From Aquisediminimonas profunda (lineage in GTDB: Bacteria > Pseudomonadota > Alphaproteobacteria > Sphingomonadales > Sphingomonadaceae): a stretch of DNA of 64,000 nucleotides. Below are positions 51,665-58,922 of this stretch, piece by piece (the stretch's first letter is position 1; every line of letters starts with the position of its first letter). The stretch lies in contig NZ_CP080327.1 in the NCBI RefSeq assembly GCF_019443285.1, positions 62,001 to 126,000 on the forward strand, written 5' to 3'. The position numbers and the translations under genes are program-made. The notes under the pieces are model-generated. The model saw nothing but the letters and a program-made list of their open reading frames with translations, was not told the origin of the DNA and made no database searches.

Positions 51665-53488
51665 TCACTCCACAGTGACGGATTTGGCGAGATTCCTGGG
51701 CTGATCGACGTCAGTGCCCTTGGCACAGGCAACGTGATAGGCAAGAAGCTGAATGGGAACGGCGTAGACGAGCGGCGCAATCAGTGGGTGAACGGCCGGC
51801 ATCTCGATCGTTGCCTTGGCGTCTGACCCTGCGAGCGCAAGCCCTTCGGCATCGGAGATGAGCACCACCTGCGCGCCGCGCGCCATCGCCTCCTGCATGT
51901 TGCTGACGGTCTTGTCGAACAGGGGTCCGGCGGGCGCGAGGACGATGAGCGGCACCTTGTCATCAATCAGCGCGATCGGCCCGTGCTTCATTTCGCCCGA
52001 GGCATAGCCTTCCGCGTGAATATAGCTGATTTCCTTGAGCTTCAGCGCGCCTTCCAGCGCCATCGGATAGTCCGGCCCACGCCCGAGATAGAGCACGTCT
52101 CGCGCTTCCGCGATCGTGTGCGCCATTTTCTGGATTTCGTCGTCATGCGAGAGCGCGGCATTCATGGCCGCGGGTGCTTCCTTCAGATGGCCGACAATCT
52201 CGCGCTCCTGTTCCGCTGTCATCTTGCCCTTCGCGCGTGCAAGGTTGACAGAAAGTGCTGCCATCACCGCAAGCTGGCAGGTGAAGGCCTTGGTTGAGGC
52301 AACACCGATTTCCGGTCCCGCATGGGTGGGGAGCAGAAGGTCCACTTCGCGCGCCATGGAACTGGTCGGCACGTTGATGATCCCCGCCGTCGTCACACCA
52401 TTGGCCTTCATGTGGCGGAGTGCGGCGAGCGTATCTGCAGTTTCCCCAGATTGGGAAACGACAACGCCCAGTACTTTCCCGGTGAGGACCGGATCGCGAT
52501 AGCGAAATTCCGATGCGACATCGACGTCGACCGGCAGCCGCGCCATTTGCTCGATCCAGTATTTTCCGATCATCCCGACATAGGAGGCCGTGCCGCAGGC
52601 GACGATGACGACGCGCTCGACTTCCGACAGGTCGAAATCCATCTGCGGCATCGCCACCTGCATTTCCAGCGGACGGATATAGCTCTGCAGGGTGTCCGCC
52701 ACGACCACAGGCTGTTCGTAGATTTCCTTCTGCATGAAATGGCGATGGTTACCCTTGTCGATCAGGGCGCCTGACGCCCCTGACACAACAATGGGTCGCG
52801 TGACGGGCGTGTTGGTCCGATCATAGATGTCGACTTTGTCGCGACCGACCACGACCCAATCGCCTTCTTCGAGATAGGCAATCCGCTGCGTCAGCGGCGC
52901 GAGCGCCAGCGCATCCGAACCAAGGTAATTCTCTCCGTCGCCATAACCGACAGTCAGCGGGGCGCCCAGGCGCGCGCCAATGATGAGATCGGGATGCTCG
53001 CGAAACATGATTGCCAGCGCAAAAGCACCGTGCAGGCGGGGCAGCACAGCCGCGACGGCTTCCTGAGGCGATGCCGCAGTCTGCATTTCGCGATCGACCA
53101 GATGCGCGACCACTTCGGTATCAGTCTCCGAAAGGAAGGTCCGCCCTTGTGCGATCAGTTCATCACGAAGCGGCTTGAAATTCTCGATAATGCCATTGTG
53201 GACAATCGTGACATCACCAACGATGTGCGGATGGGCGTTGTCCTCCGTCGGCGCTCCGTGCGTGGCCCAGCGCGTGTGGGCAATCCCGACAATGCCTTCT
53301 AGCGGCTCGGCAGCCAGCTTCGCGGCGAGATTGTTGAGCTTGCCTTCGGCCCGCCGGCGCCCGAACTGGCCGTTCGTGACCGTGCAGATGCCCGCTGAAT
53401 CATAGCCGCGATATTCGAGCCGCCTCAGACCATCCACCAGACGTTGTGCAACGGCGTCCTTGCCGACAATCCCGATAATGCCACACAT
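51665..53488 (-). CDS. glmS: Glucosamine-fructose-6-phosphate aminotransferase
   Basis: Makes glucosamine-6-phosphate from fructose-6-phosphate and glutamine, the entry to UDP-GlcNAc, peptidoglycan and LPS (607 residues). Seen: nucleophile Cys2 in MCGIIGIVG after Met removal, GIAHTRWATHG and DTEVVAHLVD of the glutaminase domain, then two SIS domains with VACGTASYVGMIG, VVSQSGETADTLAAL and GRGPDYPMALEGALKLKE; terminal AKSVTVE. The ATG at 53488 gives standard length. No glmS ribozyme-like leader was seen. Confidence 0.97.
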   Translation of the reverse strand: MCGIIGIVGKDAVAQRLVDGLRRLEYRGYDSAGICTVTNGQFGRRRAEGKLNNLAAKLAAEPLEGIVGIAHTRWATHGAPTEDNAHPHIVGDVTIVHNGIIENFKPLRDELIAQGRTFLSETDTEVVAHLVDREMQTAASPQEAVAAVLPRLHGAFALAIMFREHPDLIIGARLGAPLTVGYGDGENYLGSDALALAPLTQRIAYLEEGDWVVVGRDKVDIYDRTNTPVTRPIVVSGASGALIDKGNHRHFMQKEIYEQPVVVADTLQSYIRPLEMQVAMPQMDFDLSEVERVVIVACGTASYVGMIGKYWIEQMARLPVDVDVASEFRYRDPVLTGKVLGVVVSQSGETADTLAALRHMKANGVTTAGIINVPTSSMAREVDLLLPTHAGPEIGVASTKAFTCQLAVMAALSVNLARAKGKMTAEQEREIVGHLKEAPAAMNAALSHDDEIQKMAHTIAEARDVLYLGRGPDYPMALEGALKLKEISYIHAEGYASGEMKHGPIALIDDKVPLIVLAPAGPLFDKTVSNMQEAMARGAQVVLISDAEGLALAGSDAKATIEMPAVHPLIAPLVYAVPIQLLAYHVACAKGTDVDQPRNLAKSVTVE

Positions 53489-53611
53489 GGGAAACTCCCG
53501 GATAAACGCGATACGCCCCATTGGCCCAAGCGCAGTCGCGAGGGAAGCCCCTTTGGCCGATAGCAGGCCTGCTTAACCCTTTCTTTGCGGAGAGCATCCT
53601 AGGTCTTGCCC

Positions 53612-54253
53612 ATGGGCAAGCGCAGGAGACGGATGCCAGTATGGCGTGGGTTCGGGTTGCCGATTGGCAAGGCCGAATGGGCAGGGACGGTGCTCTGCGG
53701 CATTCTGGCCGGCCTATGCATCGGCTTTGCCCTGCTGATCTGGGCGCCACATGATGGAAACGATCGCCGGATTGGGGGCCGTGCTGTTGCGGCGACATCT
53801 CCGCAAAAATGGGTGGTTGCCGATATGGATACAGGCCGTCCCGCGCCTGTTTCGACGCGAGAGACGACAGCCGACAATTTCGATCAGGTTGCGTCGACGC
53901 AGGGTGTGACGGTTTTCGGTCTTTGCCATATCGGGGGCGGGACCAACTGCGTGGTCGACGGCGACACGATCTGGATGGACGGCGTGAAAATCAGGGTAGC
54001 CGATATCGACGCGCCTGAGACACATCCGCCCCGGTGCGCTGCAGAAGCCGATCTAGGCAATCGCGCGACGCTGCGGCTGCAGCAGCTCCTCAACGCGGGG
54101 CCGATAACGCTTGAGCAGATCGGCCGCGACGAGGACCGCTATGGCCGCAAGTTGCGCATCCTTGTCCGGCAAGGACGCTCGCTGGGAGACATTCTTGTTA
54201 GCGAAGGCCTAGCGCGAACCTACCAAGGAGGCCCGCGTACGGGCTGGTGCTAG
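53612..54253 (+). CDS. Membrane-anchored thermonuclease-family (SNase-like) protein
   Basis: A 213-residue protein with a basic N-terminus (GKRRRRMPVW), one transmembrane helix (about 25-45) and a C-terminal staphylococcal-nuclease-like domain: CVVDGDTIWMDGVKIRVADI (calcium/catalytic Asp and Arg region), DAPETH and GRKLRILVRQGRSLGDIL with EGLARTY. These enzymes cut nucleic acids; envelope placement suggests extracytoplasmic DNA/RNA degradation. Two cysteines (LCHIGGGTNC) before the domain and a terminal Cys may be disulfide-bonded. Its stop overlaps a convergent 38-codon gene. Confidence 0.82.
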   Translation: MGKRRRRMPVWRGFGLPIGKAEWAGTVLCGILAGLCIGFALLIWAPHDGNDRRIGGRAVAATSPQKWVVADMDTGRPAPVSTRETTADNFDQVASTQGVTVFGLCHIGGGTNCVVDGDTIWMDGVKIRVADIDAPETHPPRCAAEADLGNRATLRLQQLLNAGPITLEQIGRDEDRYGRKLRILVRQGRSLGDILVSEGLARTYQGGPRTGWC

Positions 54254-54366
54254 TCCTGACGCCCGCGCACCATGTCTTCGATCGAGACGACCATCAGGCC
54301 GATCATGAATGCGATCATCGCCCCGGCGACGACCAGAACTGCGGGTTGCATCAGAGGATTTGTCAT
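54250..54366 (-). CDS. 38-residue membrane peptide next to an FNR-type box
   Basis: ATG (54366) to TAG (54250) with GGAG eight bases upstream. The product begins MTNPLMQP, has a hydrophobic segment of about 20 residues (AVLVVAGAMIAFMIGLMVV) and ends with a charged tail (SIEDMVRGRQD): one transmembrane helix. An FNR/FixK-like site lies 53 bases upstream and is shared with the divergent SpoIIAA-like gene. Below the usual size cut-off; function unknown. Confidence 0.55.
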   Translation of the reverse strand: MTNPLMQPAVLVVAGAMIAFMIGLMVVSIEDMVRGRQD

Positions 54367-54419
54367 GGTTTCTGCTCCAGATTGAGTGGATTTTCTGAAC
54401 CACCACGCGGCTCAATTCA

Positions 54420-54433
54420 TTGACTCAAATCAA
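54420..54433. promoter_or_regulatory. FNR/FixK-type box in a divergent gap
   Basis: TTGACTCAAATCAA matches TTGAY-N4-RTCAA. It lies 53 bases before the 38-residue peptide ATG (minus) and 56 bases before the SpoIIAA-like ATG (plus), almost the same geometry as the perfect box at the truncated haemoglobin gene. It could control either or both genes. Confidence 0.5.
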
Positions 54434-54489
54434 AGACGGAAATTCGGGGCCGTGCTTTTTTCAAAGCAGAAAGCGAAAAGGTGTTTGCC

Positions 54490-54894
54490 ATGCTCAACGT
54501 CGAAGCAGATCGTGATTCAGGTTATCTTGAACTGACCGTCGATGGACGGATCGAAAAGGCGGATTTCGAAAAGGCCGTTGAAGCCGTGGATATGCTGCTT
54601 GAAACCCACAAAAAGATCGACGTCATGGAAATTGTGCTCGATCTGGGCATGGTCACACCCGAAGTCTGGTGGAAGGATCTTGTGTTTCACCTGAGTCATC
54701 AGCGCTTCCTGCGCCGGGCGTCCGTTGTTTCGGATAATGGTTGGGTCGGTCCGCTCACGCGTCTTTTTGCGCCCCTCTACCCGGCTGACATCCGCACCTA
54801 CAGCCTCGGCGAAATCGAGGAAGCCCGGCGCTGGACGAAGTTCGGTGACCCTCAGGACGATTCAGCCGTCGAGCCGCACCTGGACTTTGCGTGA
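54490..54894 (+). CDS. SpoIIAA-like (STAS-related) protein
   Basis: A 134-residue cytosolic protein with the DUF3478/SpoIIAA-like pattern: an N-terminal strand (GYLELTVDGRIEKADFEKAV), a central VMEIVLDLGMVTPEVWWKDL, FLRRASVVSDNGWVGPLTRL and EIEEARRWTKF near the end. Such domains are proposed lipid/ligand or regulatory partners; function unknown. AAAAGG lies eight bases upstream of the ATG at 54490. An FNR-type box 56 bases upstream suggests oxygen- or redox-linked expression. Confidence 0.75.
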   Translation: MLNVEADRDSGYLELTVDGRIEKADFEKAVEAVDMLLETHKKIDVMEIVLDLGMVTPEVWWKDLVFHLSHQRFLRRASVVSDNGWVGPLTRLFAPLYPADIRTYSLGEIEEARRWTKFGDPQDDSAVEPHLDFA

Positions 54895-54949
54895 CTGTTT
54901 CCCGTCGCTAACCGTTTCTTAGCGGGACTCCCTGCATAGTCCTGCCATT

Positions 54950-55420
54950 GTGGCAGAATCTGACCCCATCAAGCGCCTGCAGGCGGCTGCGCGACGCACG
55001 ACGACTCCGGACACAGTCGAGTCACAGCACCGCTGGTATATGGACGAGCTGGAGCAAACGATCGGTCGTGATCCGTCCGGCATAGGCAGCTGGCGAACCG
55101 AGTTTTCGACAAGCCCGTCCTGGCTTGGCCCGACCCTGAAAATTCTTGCTCTTTCTGCAATGACATTCGCCGCGACAATTGTATTCCTGCTCTGGCAGGA
55201 CGGCACCCTGGGCCGCTTTTTCGGATCCAAACAGATCCTGCCGCCCCACAAGAAGGTGGTCTGGGTCCTGGGTGACGCGGAAACCGGCCAGGCGGCAGCG
55301 GTCCCGACCGGCAAGGCGACAAAGAGCGACGCACCCCCCAATGAAATCGAGCCGTTGATCAACCCTCAAGTCGCGCCGGCAGTCGCAACGCCTGAACCTG
55401 ACAAAGAGGTGGAAAACTAG
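54950..55420 (+). CDS. Single-pass membrane protein, unknown
   Basis: A 156-residue product with a soluble basic N-terminus (ESDPIKRLQAAARRTTTPDT, residues 3-22), a transmembrane helix (ILALSAMTFAATIVFLLW, about 65-82) and a proline/alanine/glutamate-rich C-terminus (PAVATPEPDKEVEN). The GTG start at 54950 is weakly supported; an alternative within the first 30 codons is possible. No family recognised. A GC hairpin lies 32 bases after the stop. Confidence 0.55.
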   Translation: MAESDPIKRLQAAARRTTTPDTVESQHRWYMDELEQTIGRDPSGIGSWRTEFSTSPSWLGPTLKILALSAMTFAATIVFLLWQDGTLGRFFGSKQILPPHKKVVWVLGDAETGQAAAVPTGKATKSDAPPNEIEPLINPQVAPAVATPEPDKEVEN

Positions 55421-55451
55421 CGGAATTGTCCTCGAACAATAGACGATCAGA

Positions 55452-55472
55452 GGCTGCGCCAATGACGCAGCC
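55452..55472. terminator. Hairpin between convergent hypothetical genes
   Basis: GGCTGCG (55452-55458) pairs with CGCAGCC (55466-55472) around a seven-base loop in the gap between two convergent genes. No T run follows on either strand; terminator activity is uncertain. Confidence 0.35.
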
Positions 55473-55496
55473 CCCGGTCAGTTGGTCGTTTCAGTA

Positions 55497-55832
55497 TCAG
55501 GACGCTGGTGCCCAATCGCCCTTGAGCAAGGCAATGATACGGCGGACAACCAAGGTCGCTGCCACACCGGCAATATGCAATCCCAGATTTGTGGCAATCG
55601 CGCCCAGTTGTTCTCCGATCTGCGGAACGTTGCCAAGGGCTACGCCAATCGCAGGCAGAACTAGCACGGCCAGCATGACCCGCATGCTGTCGTCGGTTGG
55701 CGCACCAATTCCTACAATAATTCCAAGTATGACCAGCGCAGCAGCGACGTTCAGATTTGGAATGGCAACAAAAGCGGCAGCGATTGCCAAAAGCAAGGCA
55801 ACCACGCGCGCAACGGCATAGACCTTATTCAT
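55497..55832 (-). CDS. Small integral membrane protein, unknown
   Basis: A 111-residue, almost wholly hydrophobic protein with about three membrane segments (VVALLLAIAAAFVAI, AAALVILGIIVGIG, MLAVLVLPAIGVALG) and a basic C-terminus (VVRRIIALLKGDWAPAS). GGAGGGG lies seven bases before the ATG at 55832. No family recognised; base composition fits the neighbourhood. Confidence 0.7.
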   Translation of the reverse strand: MNKVYAVARVVALLLAIAAAFVAIPNLNVAAALVILGIIVGIGAPTDDSMRVMLAVLVLPAIGVALGNVPQIGEQLGAIATNLGLHIAGVAATLVVRRIIALLKGDWAPAS

Positions 55833-56003
55833 GATTTTCCCCTCCAATTTTTTTCGACCTTGCGGTCAGGAGGTCCCCACCCCCTGCAAAGGAAACTATA
55901 TGGTTAATTCGAAATTGCAAGTCGTATCGAATCTGGCGAATTCAAGGGTTTAGGAGCGAGGAATGAGAGTCCCGATAACCCAGAACGCGGGACGATTATC
56001 TTG

Positions 56004-56384
56004 CTATGACCTTTCGCTCAATGGCGTGCGAATCCAGGCTATCGCGAACAGCACCATCCACATTCCGTCGATCAAGCTGCCGTAAAAGGGGCCGATCATC
56101 CCGAGCCGGCCAGCCGACCAGAGCCAGAGGCATGCGATCAGGAAACCCGCCTTTTCCAGCACGCTCACCAGCATCAGCGGGCGATAGCGCACAGGGTCCC
56201 GGGCGATCAGGATGAAGGCCAATTGCCAGACCAGCGCAGACCCATAGAATCCATAATAGAATTCAGGGTGAGTGAGGTCGGGCGGCGAGGTGCGGTTGAA
56301 TTCGCCTTCGAGAAAAAACCCCGGCAACAGCACAAGGATGCCGTAAATTGCCGCAAGCCAATAGGTGATCTTTGCGAATTTCAT
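56004..56384 (-). CDS. Four-helix membrane protein, unknown
   Basis: A 126-residue protein with about four hydrophobic segments (ITYWLAAIYGILVLLPGFFL, ALVWQLAFILIA, MLVSVLEKAGFLIACLWLW, LIDGMWMVLFAIAWI) and the polar loop NRTSPPDLTHPEFYYGFYG after helix 1. The pattern resembles small DUF-type membrane proteins of sphingomonads but no family can be named. Its 5' neighbour on the same strand is the 130-residue exported protein 75 bases upstream. Confidence 0.72.
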   Translation of the reverse strand: MKFAKITYWLAAIYGILVLLPGFFLEGEFNRTSPPDLTHPEFYYGFYGSALVWQLAFILIARDPVRYRPLMLVSVLEKAGFLIACLWLWSAGRLGMIGPFYGSLIDGMWMVLFAIAWIRTPLSERS

Positions 56385-56459
56385 GGCTGCTTTCCGCCCT
56401 TTTTGCGCCTGTGCAGATTAACGGATGCAACGCGCAATTCCAAGGTTTGCCTGCAAGGG

Positions 56460-56852
56460 CTAGAAGCAGCGAATGACCTTGATCCGTTTGCCGCGCACGA
56501 GATGGAGCGTCATCGGTTCTGCCGTTCCTTTGACCTTGACCGTCAGCATCATGGCGTCACCGTTCACCGTGCCGCTATACAAGGTCGGCTGAAGCCGCGG
56601 CGGAGCATCAGCGGGCGTCGGCCCCGGCGCGTAGGTTTCAAACGTACCTTTGGCCTTGAAACCGTGGTGCGCATCAAGGCGCAGCGGGCCCTTGATCGTC
56701 CCCGATCCGCAATCGCGCTCAAGTGTGCCGCCGGTCGCCGACAGAATAAGCCGGGCCCGATCGCCACCCCATTCTCCTGTCAATGGCGGGTGAGTAGCGC
56801 CCGACAAGGTCATGGCAACCAGCGCGAGGAGCGAGCGTTTCGGCAGGGACAT
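56460..56852 (-). CDS. Exported hypothetical protein
   Basis: A 130-residue protein with a signal-like start (MSLPKRSLLALVAMTLSGA), followed by an all-beta-looking domain: LTGEWGGDRARLILS, GGTLERDCGSGTIKGPLRLD, GTVNGDAMMLTVKVKG and MTLHLVRGKRIKVIRCF. Two cysteines (DCGSG and the terminal RCF) could form a disulfide. No family recognised. The upstream neighbour is the PEPxxWA-CTERM gene, separated by its own terminator. Confidence 0.65.
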   Translation of the reverse strand: MSLPKRSLLALVAMTLSGATHPPLTGEWGGDRARLILSATGGTLERDCGSGTIKGPLRLDAHHGFKAKGTFETYAPGPTPADAPPRLQPTLYSGTVNGDAMMLTVKVKGTAEPMTLHLVRGKRIKVIRCF

Positions 56853-56886
56853 GGCATCATTTCCTATTCTGGCCCGGATTGTGTCT

Positions 56887-56922
56887 GGAAAAAACAAAAA
56901 AGGGGAGCGTTGCCGCTCCCCT
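56887..56922 (-). terminator. Terminator of the PEPxxWA-CTERM gene
   Basis: On the minus strand AGGGGAGCG and CGCTCCCCT (56914-56922 and 56901-56909) form a nine-base-pair stem with loop GCAA, followed by TTTTTTGTTTTTT. Strong intrinsic terminator for the gene ending at 56950. Confidence 0.85.
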
Positions 56923-56949
56923 TTCAAGTGTTCCCTCAGGAGCAAAGTC

Positions 56950-58623
56950 TCACGCGAAGGACGCTGAGTAACGGCGCCGACGCATCGCATAACCCATAAA
57001 GCCGAAGCCGAAGACCATCATGGCCCAGGTCTGCGGTTCGGGCACAGGCGTTGTCAGGACCGCAATGAACGTACCCCAACGCGATCCACCCGTTCCGCCT
57101 GGATGGCCGCCCGCCGCGTTGTTATATTCGCGGGCAAACTGGCCGATCAGATAGAAATTGTGGGCATTCGACGGATCGACCGAGACTTGGCTGTAGTCGC
57201 CCCAACGCTGGCGGCCGGCGGCTGGCTGACCGAAGAGGCTGCCATTGTGGTAATCGTCGACCAGGCTTTCCTTGAGCAGCATTTGATCGCCCATCGACTG
57301 CAGCTTGCCATCCGACATTGTGCGGAAAAGCTGGGCCATGAATGAAATCTTGCCGGTCGTCGGATCGAGACCCGAGCGATTGTAGCCAATCGCGACTTCG
57401 CCGAATTCATTCACTGCGATCGAGCCTTGATAATAGTCATAGCCCGCTTCGCCAATGTTGCCTTCGTCGAGGATCGCAAAGGTGTTTGCATCCAGAACGG
57501 TATAGCGAACGCGCGATTCATCAAGCCCATCTGTCAGATCATCCACGGTGTTGACCATGTAGATCCGTCCGTTGACTTCATAGACGCTGCTGCTGATCCG
57601 TTCGTCCAGCGTTGAAATGATGCGCTGGTTGGCGGCAATCGCGACGCTGGGCTGACGGCCTGGTCCGGGGCTCTGGAAAGCGGCCTGACCGAGATAGTTG
57701 ACCGCACCAAGTGTTGCGCCCGACGCATCGGTCGAATTCAGGTTGTTCACGGTGAAGCCAAGCGAATCATAGTTGAACAATGACGCCGCAAGCACCTTGC
57801 CCGTAGACCCGCCCGATGTGCTGTTCACGCCCTGCAGCGCAAAACCGCGATCCTCGAACGTGCCCGGGAAATCGGTGGTGAACTGCTTGATGCCGGTGAC
57901 CGTTGGGGCACTGGCGCCGAAAAGGCTGTCCAACGGAATGACATTGAGCGTCGTGCCGCGGAAGCTGTTGCTGCCACCCGCTGACGCTGGCGCGAAGTTG
58001 TTCGTACCGATGTAGACAGCGTTGCCATCAAGTGCGAGTGTCGGATAGTCGGCAGTCGCGCCAAATCCGAAACCGGCATAGCCTTCAAACTTGACTGACT
58101 TCCACCCACCGAGCGCGTCGTCCGTATCGGAAATCGCGATCTGGAGGTCCTTGGTGTTGGCCCCGAATGAAACAGCGATCCAGCGGCTTGCCGCTGCATT
58201 GTACATCACGCGTGAATCGCCATTCGATCCCGTCTGGCCAGCAGCCGCCCAGAAGGCAACGTCAGAGGTCAGCGAAAGTCTTTGGCCAGTATATTTGTCG
58301 AACACGGCATAGGCGCCATTGCTCGTTTCAAAATATTGCGTGCGACCAACGGCACCCATTGTGTCTGGCGGAATGAAATTGCGCCCAAAAGAAGCGCCGT
58401 CATACTGACTGATTCCTTCAAACCCCAAGGTGAAATTTGAAGAAACATTGCTCACCGGAGCCGATTCGCCGTTGGTATCAAGAGAAACATCACCTGGAAT
58501 GGTGATCATCTTGGGCTGTTTGAATTCAAAATATGACTTGATGGTTGGTGCTGCACTTGCCGCTGTTGGCGCATAGGCCATCGCGCACAAGGCAATCAGT
58601 GGAAGTGACTTTGACAACTTCAT
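56950..58623 (-). CDS. PEPxxWA-CTERM sorting-domain protein
   Basis: A 557-residue exported protein. Signal peptide MKLSKSLPLIALCAMAYAPT ends near AASAA; the body carries repeated beta-propeller-like segments (FIPPDTMGAVGRTQYFE, SNGAYAVFDKYTGQRLSL, RVMYNAAASRWIAVSFG) and the C-terminus has the sorting module VPEPQTWAMMVFGFGFMG followed by basic AMRRRRYS. This tripartite tail is recognised by exosortase and is common in sphingomonads; no exosortase gene is in the window. GGGGG lies five bases before the ATG at 58623. A full CtrA box lies 117 bases upstream. Confidence 0.9.
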   Translation of the reverse strand: MKLSKSLPLIALCAMAYAPTAASAAPTIKSYFEFKQPKMITIPGDVSLDTNGESAPVSNVSSNFTLGFEGISQYDGASFGRNFIPPDTMGAVGRTQYFETSNGAYAVFDKYTGQRLSLTSDVAFWAAAGQTGSNGDSRVMYNAAASRWIAVSFGANTKDLQIAISDTDDALGGWKSVKFEGYAGFGFGATADYPTLALDGNAVYIGTNNFAPASAGGSNSFRGTTLNVIPLDSLFGASAPTVTGIKQFTTDFPGTFEDRGFALQGVNSTSGGSTGKVLAASLFNYDSLGFTVNNLNSTDASGATLGAVNYLGQAAFQSPGPGRQPSVAIAANQRIISTLDERISSSVYEVNGRIYMVNTVDDLTDGLDESRVRYTVLDANTFAILDEGNIGEAGYDYYQGSIAVNEFGEVAIGYNRSGLDPTTGKISFMAQLFRTMSDGKLQSMGDQMLLKESLVDDYHNGSLFGQPAAGRQRWGDYSQVSVDPSNAHNFYLIGQFAREYNNAAGGHPGGTGGSRWGTFIAVLTTPVPEPQTWAMMVFGFGFMGYAMRRRRYSASFA

Positions 58624-58739
58624 GCTTACCCCCTGCCGTGATTGTTCCACCAGAGCTTAACCAAAAACTGCCCCCTCCCGGAAAACGTATTTCTACGCCC
58701 GGACTTCGATCTCAGACTTTGGTGCGACTCTCGTGTTGG

Positions 58740-58755
58740 TTAAGATTGTCTTAAC
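58740..58755. promoter_or_regulatory. Full CtrA box (TTAA-N7-TTAAC)
   Basis: TTAA (58740-58743), seven bases, TTAAC (58751-58755): an exact match to the CtrA consensus and the core of the wider palindrome GTTAAG-N5-CTTAAC. A further half-site TTAACCA lies at 58657-58663. On the plus strand CATTAT (58772-58777) is correctly placed as a -10 behind it; on the minus strand no -10 is visible. Confidence 0.6.
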
Positions 58756-58783
58756 GATCAACGAAGCGCAACATTATTTCGTC

Positions 58784-58860
58784 AATTATTTTCCCGTTCT
58801 GGGACAAAGGGCAGAAAGCCGTTCCAGAACGGCGCAAAGGCTTTGGGATTGCGCCTTTTG
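58784..58860 (+). ncRNA. Candidate CtrA-driven small RNA
   Basis: Downstream of the CtrA box and -10 CATTAT lies a non-coding stretch with two consecutive perfect stems: CCGTTCTGG/CCAGAACGG (58794-58802 with 58824-58832) and GGCGCAA/TTGCGCC (58831-58837 with 58849-58855), the latter followed by TTTT. On the plus strand this reads as promoter, body and intrinsic terminator of an RNA of about 75 nt, although both flanking genes are on the minus strand. No known RNA family is recognised. Confidence 0.3.
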
Positions 58861-58922
58861 GCATGCCAGAAGAAACGAGGTTAACAGGGTTGCGGCGGTT
58901 TGTTCCAAGCCAGCATACGCGC

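Noticed and set aside
53489-53611. glmS ribozyme or other leader structure
   Set aside because: No conserved ribozyme core seen in the 123 bases before glmS, and this riboswitch is a Firmicutes feature.
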